Below are positions 24,767 through 33,507 of a DNA stretch of 64,000 nucleotides, one piece after another; within the stretch, counting starts at the first letter, position 1, and the number at the start of each line of letters is the position of its first letter. Under the pieces are notes generated by a model. It made no database searches. It was not told where the DNA came from and saw only the letters and a list, made by a program, of their open reading frames with translations. The translations under genes were made by a program, and so were the position numbers. The stretch lies in NCBI RefSeq assembly GCF_024752305.1, contig NZ_JANTHX010000008.1, forward strand, positions 10,825 through 74,824, in the 5' to 3' direction. This DNA comes from Protaetiibacter mangrovi (lineage in GTDB: Bacteria > Actinomycetota > Actinomycetes > Actinomycetales > Microbacteriaceae).

Positions 24767-25429
24767 ATGACGACGACGGATGCGGGCAGCGGCGCGACGG
24801 TGCGCCCGGATGCCGTGGTCGCCTCGCTGCGCAGCGCGATCCTCGCCGGCACCGTGGCTCCGGGCACGACGGTCACCGAGGCGCTCGTCTCGGACACCTA
24901 CCGGGTCGCGCGCCCCACCGCGCGCATCGCGATCGACCGGCTCGTCGCGGACGGGCTGCTCGCGCGCGAGCCGCACCACGCCGCGCGCGTGCGGGCGTTC
25001 GACCGCGACGACCTCGCCGACCTGTTCGCGGCGCGCGCCGCCGTCGAGTCGGCCGCCGTCGAGCTGCTGGCGGGCACCGGCGTCGTGCCCGACGCGGCGG
25101 CGGCGGCCCACGAGCGGCTGCTCGCCCTCGACGCCGACGCCTCCTACTGGGCGATCGACCTCGCCTTCCACCGCGCCCTCGTGCAGGGTGCCCCGTCGAG
25201 CCGCCTGCCGCGTCTGCACGACCAGCTCATGGGCGAGATCGAGTTCGCCCTCGCCCAGGTCGACGCGCACCGCCTGCGCTCCACGCGCGAGGTGGCCGCC
25301 GAGCACGGCCGCATCCTGGCTGCCGTCGCCGAACGCGACACGGCTCTCGCCGAGCACCTCACCCGATCCCACATCCTCGCGTCGCGCGACCGCCTGCTCG
25401 CGCACCACGACTCGCTGCACGGAAGGTGA
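24767..25429 (+). CDS. GntR-family (FCD) regulator, probably of lactate use
   Basis: A 220-residue regulator with an N-terminal winged HTH ([37 protein letters not shown]) and an all-helical FCD effector domain with the metal-site histidines ([20 protein letters not shown]). The ATG at 24767 directly follows the operator; no Shine-Dalgarno site is seen, so it is probably leaderless. The FMN-dependent dehydrogenase gene begins 5 nt after its stop, so regulator and enzyme share a message, resembling LldR-LldD arrangements. The effector is inferred to be L-lactate or another 2-hydroxy acid. Confidence 0.87.
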   Translation: MTTTDAGSGATVRPDAVVASLRSAILAGTVAPGTTVTEALVSDTYRVARPTARIAIDRLVADGLLAREPHHAARVRAFDRDDLADLFAARAAVESAAVELLAGTGVVPDAAAAAHERLLALDADASYWAIDLAFHRALVQGAPSSRLPRLHDQLMGEIEFALAQVDAHRLRSTREVAAEHGRILAAVAERDTALAEHLTRSHILASRDRLLAHHDSLHGR

Positions 25430-25434
25430 CCACG

Positions 25435-26673
25435 ATGGTCAAGCGCCAGTTCCCCCGCCCGGCCGAACTCCTCGAGCTCATGAGGTTCAAGAAGCCCGAG
25501 CTCGACGCCCGCAAGCGCCGTCTCTCGGCGGCGCTCACCATCGCCGACCTGCGCGCCATCGCGAAGCGCCGCACCCCGAAGGCCGCCTTCGACTACACCG
25601 ACGGCGCCGCCGAGGGCGAGCTCTCGCTCGCGCGCGCCCGGCAGGCCTTCGAGGACGTCGAGTTCAGCCCCCGCATCCTGCGCCCGGCGACCGACGTCGA
25701 CACGAGCTCCACGATCCTCGGCGGCCCGTCGACGTTCCCGCTCGCGATCGCCCCGACCGGCTTCACCCGGCTCATGCAGACCGAGGGCGAGATCGCGGGT
25801 GCCGGCGCGGCGGGCGCCTTCGGCATCCCGTTCACGCTCTCGACGCTCGGCACGACCTCGATCGAGGGCGTGAAGGAGGCCAACCCCGACGGACGCAACT
25901 GGTTCCAGCTCTACGTCATGCGCGATCGCGAGATCTCCTACGGGCTCGTCGAGCGTGCCGCGAAGGCCGGATTCGACACGCTGCACTTCACGGTCGACAC
26001 CCCCGTCGCCGGCGCGCGCCTGCGCGACAAGCGCAACGGCTTCTCGATCCCGCCGCAGCTGACGCTCGGCACGATCGTCAACGCCATCCCGCGGCCGTGG
26101 TGGTGGTGGGACTTCCTCACCACCCCGAAGCTCGAGTTCGCCTCGCTGCAGTCCACGGGCGGCACCGTCGGCGAACTGCTCGACGCCGCGATGGACCCGA
26201 CGATCTCCTTCGACGACCTCGACGTCATCCGCGGGATGTGGCCGGGCAGGATCGTGATCAAGGGCGTGCAGAGCGTCGACGACGCGCGCGCCCTCGCCGA
26301 CCGCGGCGTCGACGGCATCGTGCTGTCGAACCACGGCGGCCGCCAGCTCGACCGCGCCCCCATCCCGTTCCACCTCCTGCCGGACGTCGTGCGCGAGGTC
26401 GGAGCGGATGTCGAGGTGGGCGTCGACACCGGCATCATGAACGGCGCCGACATCGTGGCCTCGGTCGCGCTCGGCGCGAAGTTCACGATGATCGGTCGCG
26501 CTTACCTCTACGGCCTCATGGCCGGCGGGCGCCCGGGCGTCGAGCGCGCGCTCGAGATCCTGACGGGCGAGCTGGTGCGCACCATGAAGCTGCTCGGCAC
26601 CTCGTCGCTCGCCGAGCTCGAGCCCGCCCACGTGACCCAGCTCGAGCGCCTGGTGCCGCGCGCCCGCAGCTGA
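25435..26673 (+). CDS. lldD: FMN-dependent alpha-hydroxy-acid dehydrogenase (L-lactate dehydrogenase type)
   Basis: A 412-residue TIM-barrel flavoprotein oxidising L-lactate or a related 2-hydroxy acid to the keto acid, normally passing electrons to the quinone pool. The active-site signature SNHGGRQLD is intact with the base His300. [27 protein letters not shown] and the FMN-binding [13 protein letters not shown] are also present. GGAAGG lies 8 nt before the ATG. It is 5 nt downstream of the GntR gene. The C-terminal part resembles the actinobacterial LldD group, but mandelate or glycolate specificity cannot be excluded. Confidence 0.9.
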   Translation: MVKRQFPRPAELLELMRFKKPELDARKRRLSAALTIADLRAIAKRRTPKAAFDYTDGAAEGELSLARARQAFEDVEFSPRILRPATDVDTSSTILGGPSTFPLAIAPTGFTRLMQTEGEIAGAGAAGAFGIPFTLSTLGTTSIEGVKEANPDGRNWFQLYVMRDREISYGLVERAAKAGFDTLHFTVDTPVAGARLRDKRNGFSIPPQLTLGTIVNAIPRPWWWWDFLTTPKLEFASLQSTGGTVGELLDAAMDPTISFDDLDVIRGMWPGRIVIKGVQSVDDARALADRGVDGIVLSNHGGRQLDRAPIPFHLLPDVVREVGADVEVGVDTGIMNGADIVASVALGAKFTMIGRAYLYGLMAGGRPGVERALEILTGELVRTMKLLGTSSLAELEPAHVTQLERLVPRARS

Positions 26674-26685
26674 ACCGGGAGCGGG

Positions 26686-27255
26686 TCAGGCCACCGGCAC
26701 AGCGGCGTTCGCGGCGATGCGGCTCTGCACGAGCGGCAGCGCGCGCTCGATCGACGTGTCGATGCGCTCGCCGAGCTCGTCGCCGGTCACCCGGTAGTCG
26801 GTGAAGTCGCGCTCGTTCGCGAAGATGCCGAGGGGCAGCGTGAGCGCCTGGAAGAAGCCGAACAGCGGCCGCATCTGGTGCTCGACGAGCAGTGCGTGGC
26901 GGTCGGAGCCTCCCGTCGCCGTCAGCACGATCGGGGTGTCGACGAGCGCGTACTGCCCGACGTAGTCGAAGAACAGCTTGAACAGCCCCGAGTAGGTGGC
27001 CCGGTAGGCGGGTGAGCCGACCACGAGCAGGTCCGCCGCCTCGACCGCCTCGAGCGCGTCGAGGGCGGCCCGCCCGAGCCCCCCGCGGTAGCCGCCGGTC
27101 GCGAGCGCCGGCAGCACCGTCGCGAGCTCGATCACCTGGGCCTCGCCCCCGAGCCGTTCCGCGAAGGCCTCCGACACCCGGCGCACGAGCGCCGTCGTGC
27201 GCGAGGGGTCGGTGGGGCTCCCGCTCACCCCGACCACCCGGATCGTGTCGACCAT
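26686..27255 (-). CDS. NADPH-dependent FMN reductase family protein
   Basis: A 189-residue flavodoxin-fold reductase. The N-terminal VVGVSGSPTDPSRTTALVRR is the FMN phosphate loop and LLVVGSPAYRATYSGLFKLF is the second flavin loop. It resembles the CE1759-type FMN reductases that supply reduced flavin to luciferase-like monooxygenases, but no such monooxygenase is near. The ATG at 27255 is preceded by AGGAGG; the open frame reaches 59 codons further without a plausible signal. It converges with lldD, 12 nt apart. Confidence 0.87.
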   Translation of the reverse strand: MVDTIRVVGVSGSPTDPSRTTALVRRVSEAFAERLGGEAQVIELATVLPALATGGYRGGLGRAALDALEAVEAADLLVVGSPAYRATYSGLFKLFFDYVGQYALVDTPIVLTATGGSDRHALLVEHQMRPLFGFFQALTLPLGIFANERDFTDYRVTGDELGERIDTSIERALPLVQSRIAANAAVPVA

Positions 27256-27307
27256 GTCGTGCCTCCTCCCGCCGCTCCTCGCCGCAGCGCCGTGCCGATC
27301 CTGACAC

Positions 27308-27321
27308 CGCATCCGGATGCG
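27308..27321. other. 14-bp palindrome in a divergent intergenic region
   Basis: CGCATCCGGATGCG is a perfect palindrome made of the heptamer GCATCCG and its complement, a word that is unusually frequent in the whole window. It lies between the FMN reductase gene and the DUF4956 gene; it may be regulatory or simply this common word in back-to-back form. Confidence 0.5.
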
Positions 27322-27470
27322 CGGACCGTTTGCGTCCCGAGGTTGCCTTCCGTGACCCCGTGTTGCGTCCGAGCGATTCCCAGGCGCCGCATAGACGCCG
27401 CCAGGGCTCGGATGAGGACGGCCTGGCTTCATGGGGGAGTCAGAAGCCCCACCGTCATCCGGGAGACCCC

Positions 27471-28055
27471 ATGGACCCGCTCCTCCTCGCCGCCGACCTC
27501 GTCGGAATCGCCCTGCTCGTGTTCGCGCTGTACTTCCCGCGCCACCGTCGGCGCGACCTCGTCGTCGCGTTCCTCACGGTCAACGTCGGTGTGCTCGCCG
27601 TGTCGATCGTGCTCGGCACCTCCGCGGTGGGGCTCGGGATCGGCCTCGGGCTGTTCGGGGTGCTGTCGATCATCCGCCTGCGCTCCTCGGAGATCGAGCA
27701 GCACGAGGTGGCCTACTACTTCGCCGCGCTCGCGCTCGGCCTCGTCGGCGGCCTCGGCTCCGCCACGCCGTGGGTGTCGCTCGGGCTCATGGCGCTCGTC
27801 GTGCTCGTGCTCGCCGTGGGCGACAGCCGGCTCGTGCTGCGCCGCTACCGGCAGCAGCTCGTCCGCCTCGACAAGGCCTACCCCGACGAGACGGCGCTGC
27901 GGGCCGCCCTCGAGCGCACGCTCGGCGCCCGCGTGCACCGGGTGACGGTACGCGAGCTCGACCTCGTCGACGACTCGACGCTCGTCGAGGTGCGCTACGA
28001 GGTGGTCGCCCCCGCGGTCGAGGCGCGGCGCCCGGCGCGGACGGAGAGCCGCTGA
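27471..28055 (+). CDS. DUF4956 membrane protein
   Basis: A 194-residue protein. Four hydrophobic segments fill residues 3-120 (VGIALLVFALYFP, AFLTVNVGVLAVSIVLG, GLGIGLGLFGVLSIIRLRSS, LGLMALVVLVLAVG). A soluble C-terminal domain of about 70 residues follows, with a ferredoxin-like pattern (VHRVTVRELDLVDDSTLVEV). IIRLRSSEIEQHEVAYYFAA is the conserved loop. The ATG has GGGAG 5 nt upstream. Its stop overlaps the start of the VTC-domain gene (TGATG), so the two products are made together and probably act together. DUF4956 has no established function. Confidence 0.85.
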   Translation: MDPLLLAADLVGIALLVFALYFPRHRRRDLVVAFLTVNVGVLAVSIVLGTSAVGLGIGLGLFGVLSIIRLRSSEIEQHEVAYYFAALALGLVGGLGSATPWVSLGLMALVVLVLAVGDSRLVLRRYRQQLVRLDKAYPDETALRAALERTLGARVHRVTVRELDLVDDSTLVEVRYEVVAPAVEARRPARTESR

Positions 28056-28816
28056 TGTCCGGCCTGCTGGCGCCGGGAGCGCTCCCCCCGATCACCCTCG
28101 ACGAGCTGCTCGAGCGTGCGGCGCTCCAGACCCGCGTCGACCGCAAGTACGTGCTGCCCCGCGCCGACGCCGCCCGGATGCTCGCGACCCTGGCGCCCGA
28201 GACCCGCGTGCTCGAGATCGACGGCGCACGCGGCGCGGTCTACGAGTCGGTGTACTTCGACACCGACGACCTGCTGAGCTACCGGATGGCGGCTCTCGGC
28301 CGCCGCCGGCGCTTCAAGCTGCGCACCCGCAGCTACCTCGACAGTGGTGACGCCTTCCTCGAGCTGAAGACCAAGGGTGCCCGCAGCGTCACCGTGAAGG
28401 AGCGTCTGGCCTACGAGATCGAGCACCGCGACGAGCTGACACCCGCGGGCATCGCCTACGCCGCACCGCCTCTCGTCGAGCTCGGGCTCGACGACCCCCA
28501 GCTGCTGCAGCCCACCCTCGTCACCCGGTATGTGCGCGAGACCCTCTACCTGCCGGGCTCCGGCAGCCGGGCGACCGTCGACACCGAGCTCGGCTGGGAG
28601 GCGGCGGCGGGCGAGCAGCTCGCCCTGCCCGACCTCGCGATCGTCGAGACGAAGTCGGCCGGCGCCGCATCCGAGCTCGACCGGCTGCTGTGGCGCAGCG
28701 GGCATCGACCGGCCCGGGTGTCGAAGTTCGGCACCGGGCTCGCGGCCCTTCGTCCCGATCTGCCCTCGCACAAGTGGAACCGCGTGCTGCGCCGGCATTT
28801 CGCGCACGCCGCCTGA
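28055..28816 (+). CDS. VTC-domain protein (polyphosphate polymerase-like)
   Basis: A 253-residue protein that is a single VTC domain, the tunnel-shaped catalytic fold of the eukaryotic vacuolar polyphosphate polymerase. Conserved basic and acidic positions are present: TRVDRKYVLP, ESVYFDTDDLLSYR, RRRRFKLRTRSYL, FLELKTKG, VKERLAYE, TRYVRETLYL, IVETKSAGA and VSKFGTGLAA. There is no SPX domain or membrane anchor; the DUF4956 partner may provide the latter. Start overlaps the DUF4956 stop. Synthesis of polyphosphate or another phosphate polymer is inferred; activity of bacterial stand-alone VTC proteins is poorly documented. Confidence 0.87.
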   Translation: MSGLLAPGALPPITLDELLERAALQTRVDRKYVLPRADAARMLATLAPETRVLEIDGARGAVYESVYFDTDDLLSYRMAALGRRRRFKLRTRSYLDSGDAFLELKTKGARSVTVKERLAYEIEHRDELTPAGIAYAAPPLVELGLDDPQLLQPTLVTRYVRETLYLPGSGSRATVDTELGWEAAAGEQLALPDLAIVETKSAGAASELDRLLWRSGHRPARVSKFGTGLAALRPDLPSHKWNRVLRRHFAHAA

Positions 28817-28841
28817 CGACCCCTCCCGGAAGGAGACCCCC

Positions 28842-30377
28842 ATGAAGATCCGCCGACCCGCCGTGCTCCTGTCGACCGCCGCCCTGGCGGCCGCGCTCGG
28901 CCTCACCGGATGCGCCGTCGCCGCGACGACGTCGCAGAACGGGCAGACCTCGACCGCGTCGACCGTGACCGTGCCCGACGACCTGAGCGCCGAGGCGATC
29001 CTCGCCGCGAATTCGGATGCGACGACCGTGAACGACGACGAGTGGGACGCGGCGGCAGCGGTCGACGTCGCGGCGTCCGCGGACACCGTCACGATCACCG
29101 AGGCCGGCGTCTACCGGCTCTCCGGGGAGTACCCGGGCGGCGTGGTCGTCGACGCGGGCGAGGACGCACTCGTCGTGCTGATCCTCGACGACGCCGACGT
29201 CTCGAGGTCCGACGGCCCCGCGATCCAGGTGACGAGCGCGGATGACGTGGGCATCTTCCTCGCGGACGGCAGTGCGAACACCGTGTCGGATGCCGGCACG
29301 AGCTACGCCGACGACGCGGAGTTCCACGCGGCCATCGCCTCGGACGCCGACCTCACCATCTCCGGTTCCGGTGCGCTCGCGGTCACCGCCGTCGACGACG
29401 GCATCTCCACGAGCGACGACCTCGTCATCCTGTCCGGCACGGTCGACGTCCACGCCGCCGACGACGGTGTGCGCGGTCATGACGCGCTCGTCGTGTCGGG
29501 CGGCGAGCTGACCGTGGACGCCGGAGGCGACGGCCTGAAGTCGAGTCAGGACGAGGACGAGACGCAGGGCTGGATCGAGATCGCCGGCGGCGCGATCGAC
29601 GTCACCGCGGCCGACGACGGGCTCGACGCGCAGACCGACATCGTCGTCACGGGCGGTTCGCTCACCGTCGACGCGGCCGACGACGGGCTGCACTCGGAGG
29701 TGGTGCTCGCGATCGACGGCGGCGACGTGACGGTCGCGGACTCGAACGAGGGCATCGAGAGCTTCACCATCTCGATCGCCGGCGGCACGGTCGACGTGAC
29801 CTCGAGCGACGACGGGCTCAACGCCTCGGGCGGCGACGCGACGGGCATGGGCGGCATGGGCGACGGCGGCCAGCTCATCTCGATCTCGGGCGGAACGCTG
29901 ACCGTCGACGCGCAGGGCGACGGGCTCGACTCGAACGGGTCGCTGGAGATGTCGGGCGGCACGGTCACCGTCTACGGCCCGACGGCGGACGGCAACGGCG
30001 CGCTCGACACCAACGGAACCCTCACGGTCTCGGGCGGCACGCTCCTCGCCATCGGCAGCTCGGGCATGGCCGAGACCCCCGACGCCGACTCGGAGCAGGG
30101 CTTCGTCTCGGTGAACGCGAGCGGTTCGGCCGGCCACACGGTGCAGCTGGTCGCATCCGACGGCACCGTGATCGCCGAGCTGACGGCGCTCAAGGAGTTC
30201 GGCAACGTCGTGGTCAGCACCGCGGACGTGGTCGACGGCCAGAGCTACACCGTGCTCGTCGACGGCGCATCCGCCGGCTCCGGCACGGCGGGTGAGGCGT
30301 CGACCGGCATGGGCGGCGGCATGGGCGGCGGTCAGATGCCCGGCGGCGGCCAGGGCGGCCCGGGTCAGCGCGGCTGA
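28842..30377 (+). CDS. Cthe_2159-like carbohydrate-binding beta-helix lipoprotein
   Basis: A 511-residue secreted lipoprotein: signal peptide with lipobox LTGC (Cys24), then a right-handed beta-helix with around ten repeats of the pattern DDGL...VxGGxxTVxA (for example ADDGLDAQTDIVVTGGSLTV). The helix resembles Cthe_2159-type proteins, reported to bind acidic polysaccharide and calcium. It is very rich in Asp and poor in Lys/Arg, fitting many Ca sites. The C-terminus is a Gly/Met/Gln-rich tail. GGAAGGAG precedes the ATG. It forms a set with DUF4956 and VTC genes 26 nt upstream. Confidence 0.85.
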   Translation: MKIRRPAVLLSTAALAAALGLTGCAVAATTSQNGQTSTASTVTVPDDLSAEAILAANSDATTVNDDEWDAAAAVDVAASADTVTITEAGVYRLSGEYPGGVVVDAGEDALVVLILDDADVSRSDGPAIQVTSADDVGIFLADGSANTVSDAGTSYADDAEFHAAIASDADLTISGSGALAVTAVDDGISTSDDLVILSGTVDVHAADDGVRGHDALVVSGGELTVDAGGDGLKSSQDEDETQGWIEIAGGAIDVTAADDGLDAQTDIVVTGGSLTVDAADDGLHSEVVLAIDGGDVTVADSNEGIESFTISIAGGTVDVTSSDDGLNASGGDATGMGGMGDGGQLISISGGTLTVDAQGDGLDSNGSLEMSGGTVTVYGPTADGNGALDTNGTLTVSGGTLLAIGSSGMAETPDADSEQGFVSVNASGSAGHTVQLVASDGTVIAELTALKEFGNVVVSTADVVDGQSYTVLVDGASAGSGTAGEASTGMGGGMGGGQMPGGGQGGPGQRG

Positions 30378-30408
30378 CGACGATTCGGGAGGGAGGCAGA
30401 CTGGGGGG

Positions 30409-30825
30409 ATGATCTCGACGCGACTGGCCCGCGAGCTGCGGGATGCGGGGCTCTCCTGGACACCCGCATCCGGCGACGCCTTCCAGATCGGCGGCGGCGA
30501 GTTCGAGGGCGACGTCTTCACCGTGAGCGACATGACGATCGAGGCGCATCACTACCCGACCGGTTCGGTGCTCGGCTTCAACGGCACGACCGAGTGGGCC
30601 CTCGACTCGGTCGCCCTCGACGACGCGCTGTGGCTTCCCCGCGAGGAGCAGCTGCGGGAGCTGCTGCGGGGGTCCTTCCGCTCGCTCGAGCGGGTGCCGC
30701 AGGGCGCGGGAGCCCGCTACCGGGTCACCACCGAGCGCGCCGGGGTCGTCGTCGCGTTCGAGGCCGACGACGCCACCGAGGCCTACGGGGAGGCGCTGCT
30801 CGCCCTCATCCGCGCCGCGAGCTGA
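30409..30825 (+). CDS. small conserved-type protein of unknown function
   Basis: A 138-residue soluble protein without recognised domain. It begins MISTRLARELRDAGLSWTPA and contains a beta-rich middle (FTVSDMTIEAHHYPTGSVLG, FNGTTEWALDSVALDDALWL) and a helical end. The pattern suggests a compact alpha/beta fold. Similar proteins are sometimes labelled pilus assembly CpaE, but I see no P-loop and do not support that name. The start has CAGACT and a G-run upstream, but no clear ribosome site. Confidence 0.7.
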   Translation: MISTRLARELRDAGLSWTPASGDAFQIGGGEFEGDVFTVSDMTIEAHHYPTGSVLGFNGTTEWALDSVALDDALWLPREEQLRELLRGSFRSLERVPQGAGARYRVTTERAGVVVAFEADDATEAYGEALLALIRAAS

Positions 30826-30871
30826 GCGCGCCCCCGCCGCGGAGTCCGGCGCGCGGTGCACAATGGGCGCC

Positions 30872-31243
30872 ATGGACATCCCCGCGCTCGCCCCGTCGGT
30901 CGTCGTGCCGTTCCGCGTGACGGTCGGTGTGACCCTCGTCACCGCGTTCGCGGGCCTCGGCTTCGCGATCTACGAGCTCGTGGCCTCCGGATGGGGTGAG
31001 AGCTTCCTCTACGCCACCGGCCGCAGCCTCGTCTTCCTGTTCGTCGCGATCGCCGTGTCGATCGCGAGGTCCGCCTGGGGCGCCGTGCTCGCCGCGGCCG
31101 CCCTCGCGACGGTGAACGTGATCGACACCGTCATCGGGGTGATCCGCGCCGACGCCCTGTTCATCGTGGCGCCCCTCGTGCTCGCACTCGCGAGCGCGGC
31201 TTCCGCACTGTGGCTCAGCCGGGAGATCCGTCGGAGCCGTTGA
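30872..31243 (+). CDS. small four-helix membrane protein
   Basis: A 123-residue protein with four hydrophobic helices and short loops (VGVTLVTAFAGLGFAIYELV, SLVFLFVAIAVSIARSAWGA, ATVNVIDTVIGV, IVAPLVLALASAASALWL). No function is recognised. The ATG at 30872 is preferred over one 9 nt earlier because a CACAAT box ends 7 nt before it, fitting a leaderless start. Its last 29 nt overlap the end of the converging DUF4349 gene. Confidence 0.72.
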   Translation: MDIPALAPSVVVPFRVTVGVTLVTAFAGLGFAIYELVASGWGESFLYATGRSLVFLFVAIAVSIARSAWGAVLAAAALATVNVIDTVIGVIRADALFIVAPLVLALASAASALWLSREIRRSR

Positions 31244-32117
31244 CGGTTCCGGTCGCGGGCACGGTGGTCCGCGCGGTGCGCCCGGCCCGACGCGCGAGCA
31301 GCACGACCACGGTGAGCACGATCCCCAGCATCACGAGCCACGGCAGCCCGACGCCGACCCCGACGGCGATCGCCGCCCAGAAGCCCGCGAACGCGGCCCA
31401 TCCGGCCACGAGCCCCTCCCCGAAGGTCGTCGGGCCGTCGGGCGGCGGCGCGAGCGACGGCGAGATGAGCGAGAGCGTGATCGTCGACATGGCGACCTGG
31501 TCGGCGAGCTCGCGCTGCTCCGCCTCGAGCGACTCGAGCTGGGTCTGACGATCCGAGATGGCGGACTCGAGCGAGATGAGGTCGGCTGTGGTGTCGGCGT
31601 CGGCCAGCCACGTCGTGTAGCGGGCGATCGAGGCGCGCAGGGTCGAGATGCGGGTGTCGAGGTCGCGCTGACGGGTGCCGACGTCGACCGCGTCGAAGCT
31701 CGTCTGCTCGACGGTCCCGAGCTCGGCGAGCTGGGTGCGCACCTCCTCCACGGATGCCGCGGGGATGCGCAGGGTGAGGGTCGCGCTGCCGGCGTCGCCG
31801 TCGCGCGGCGCCGACTCCCGACGCGCGTCGACGCGTCCGCCGGCCCCGACGGCGATCGCGGTGGCACGCGCGGATGCGGCGATCGGGTCGTCGGCCGTGA
31901 TGGTGACGGTGCCGGTGATGACGAGCGCCTGGTCGGCGGCGGAGCTGCTCGAACCCTTGTCGTCCGCCGAGGCGCCGTCGGCGGCCTGGGGGGCGTACTC
32001 GGACGTCGTCCCGCCCGAGTCCGAGGCGCCGGAGTACCCGGCGGAGCATCCGGTGAGGGCGATGCCCGCCGCGAGGAGCGCGGCGAGGGCTGCTGTGCTG
32101 CGGGAGATGTGCCTCAT
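31215..32117 (-). CDS. DUF4349 lipoprotein
   Basis: A 300-residue envelope protein: signal peptide with lipobox LTGC (Cys24), a Ser/Gly/Asp linker, a DUF4349 domain (VITGTVTITADDPIAASARA onward), a coiled coil near residues 155-215 (LDTRISTLRASIARYTTWLA, AISDRQTQLESLEAEQRELA), and a C-terminal membrane region of two hydrophobic stretches (about 238-280). This layout is typical of DUF4349 proteins, whose role is unknown. TAGCGT (32124-32129) lies 6 nt before the ATG, indicating a leaderless message. Its 3' end overlaps the preceding gene by 29 nt on the opposite strand. Confidence 0.87.
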   Translation of the reverse strand: MRHISRSTAALAALLAAGIALTGCSAGYSGASDSGGTTSEYAPQAADGASADDKGSSSSAADQALVITGTVTITADDPIAASARATAIAVGAGGRVDARRESAPRDGDAGSATLTLRIPAASVEEVRTQLAELGTVEQTSFDAVDVGTRQRDLDTRISTLRASIARYTTWLADADTTADLISLESAISDRQTQLESLEAEQRELADQVAMSTITLSLISPSLAPPPDGPTTFGEGLVAGWAAFAGFWAAIAVGVGVGLPWLVMLGIVLTVVVLLARRAGRTARTTVPATGTVNGSDGSPG

Positions 32118-32319
32118 GGCGCCACGCTAGAAGCGGGGGGATGCGAGCACCACCCAACTTTCATCACGATTCGGACGTCGCGCGGTCACGATTCCGTCAC
32201 GGCGTAGGCGGCCCGCGGCGCCGTGTCAAGCCCGTGTCGCGTCCCGGCGGGACGCGATCTGATGGGGGAGTGGTCGGTCGACCGGCCGGCCACGAGGTTC
32301 CTGCCACGAGGAGGACGAG

Positions 32320-32517
32320 ATGGGTTTCCTGGACGACGCGAAGGACGCGGCCGACGCCACCGGCAAGAAGGTCGGCGAGTGGGTGGACGACACCAAGGAG
32401 CGCGCGGAGGACAAGGTCGACGAGGTCAAGGCCGACGCCGACGTGAAGCGCGCCGAGGCCGAGCGCGACCGCGTGCACGCCAAGAACGACTACAAGGAGC
32501 AGCTCCGCGAGAGCTGA
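32320..32517 (+). CDS. small highly charged helical protein
   Basis: A 65-residue protein of about half Lys, Asp, Glu and Arg, predicted as one long amphipathic helix (MGFLDDAKDAADATGKKVGE, then EDKVDEVKADADVKRAEAER). It resembles CsbD/LEA-like stress proteins in composition but not clearly in sequence. GAGGAGG lies 5 nt before the ATG. It stands alone between the divergent DUF4349 gene and the hydrolase gene. No promoter could be assigned confidently. Confidence 0.78.
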   Translation: MGFLDDAKDAADATGKKVGEWVDDTKERAEDKVDEVKADADVKRAEAERDRVHAKNDYKEQLRES

Positions 32518-32560
32518 CCACCCCTCCTCTCCACCCCGTGCCCCGCTATAGCCTCGGGGC

Positions 32561-33355
32561 ATGGGGTGGAATCCGTTCCGGCGTGCGCCGCTGCTGCACG
32601 TCGCGGACGACCGGGGCGCGGGGCCCGTCGTGGTGCTGATCCACGGGATCGCCTCGTCGTCGGTCACCTTCGAGAACCTGGTGCCGCTGCTCGAGCAGGG
32701 GTTCCGCTGCATCAGCATCGACCTGCTGGGCTTCGGCGGGTCGCCGGTTCCGCCGGACTGCGAGTACCGGTTGGAGGATCACGAGGCCGCCCTCGCCCGC
32801 ACGATCCGGCGACTGCGGCTGCGCGGCTCGTTCACGCTCGTCGGGCATTCGATGGGCGGGCTCATCGCGGCGCGCTACGCGGCGCGCAACCCCGGCCGGG
32901 TGAGCCGGTTGATGCTGGTGAGCCCCCCGATCTACCTCGATCCGCGGGAGCTCTCGGACGATCGCGACCGCACCGTGCAGGACCTCTACCTGCGGGCCTA
33001 CCGCTTCCTCCGCGAGAACGAGGCGTTCACGCTGCGCAACGCGGGGGTGCTGCGGCGGGTGCTGCCGATCCCGGGCATGGTGCACCTCGACGCGGCGAGC
33101 TGGGATCCGTTCGTGAAGTCGCTCGAGCACACGATCGAGTCGCAGACCACGATCTCCGACATCGCGGCCCTGCGGGTGCCGGTCGACATCGTCTACGGCA
33201 CCCTCGACCAGTTCTCGTCTCCCGGCGGCATCCGGATCGCGGAGCGGATGCGCGGGGTGACGGTCACCCGTGTGCGCAGCGCCGACCACCTGATCGGCAA
33301 GCGCCTGGCCCGAGCCGTCGCCACCCTCCTCACCCCCACAACGGACTCGAACTGA
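32561..33355 (+). CDS. alpha/beta hydrolase
   Basis: A 264-residue alpha/beta-hydrolase fold protein. LIHGIASSS gives the oxyanion loop, VGHSMGG the nucleophile elbow with catalytic Ser, YGTLDQFSS the acid strand and SADHLIG the catalytic His. The start has TATAGC 8 nt upstream and no ribosome site. Substrate unknown; the group includes esterases and lactonases. The short region after it contains a dispersed repeat. Confidence 0.88.
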   Translation: MGWNPFRRAPLLHVADDRGAGPVVVLIHGIASSSVTFENLVPLLEQGFRCISIDLLGFGGSPVPPDCEYRLEDHEAALARTIRRLRLRGSFTLVGHSMGGLIAARYAARNPGRVSRLMLVSPPIYLDPRELSDDRDRTVQDLYLRAYRFLRENEAFTLRNAGVLRRVLPIPGMVHLDAASWDPFVKSLEHTIESQTTISDIAALRVPVDIVYGTLDQFSSPGGIRIAERMRGVTVTRVRSADHLIGKRLARAVATLLTPTTDSN

Positions 33356-33377
33356 GAGAGGACGCAGTCGGTGGCGG

Positions 33378-33470
33378 TCGGATTCGGTTCCGGGACGCTG
33401 GCATCGGGTCTGGCGGGAGCGCGCCGCGGCACGCGGCACGCGGGGGCATGCGTCGCGGAACCGAATCCGA
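33378..33470 (+). repeat. dispersed hairpin element, copy 1
   Basis: A 14-bp perfect terminal inverted repeat (TCGGATTCGGTTCC / GGAACCGAATCCGA) encloses a 65-nt core beginning GGGACGCTGGCATCGGGTCT and ending GGGGGCATGCGTCGC. The same core occurs in reverse orientation at 50790-50898, where the flanking stem has an entirely different sequence. Small open frames inside it are by-products of the repeat. Confidence 0.8.
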
Positions 33471-33507
33471 TCGACGCCGACGTCGAGTCGAACCGTAGGC
33501 TCGAGTC

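Noticed and set aside
30409-30825. Annotation as pilus assembly protein CpaE
   Set aside because: No P-loop or receiver domain and no pilus genes nearby; left as unknown.
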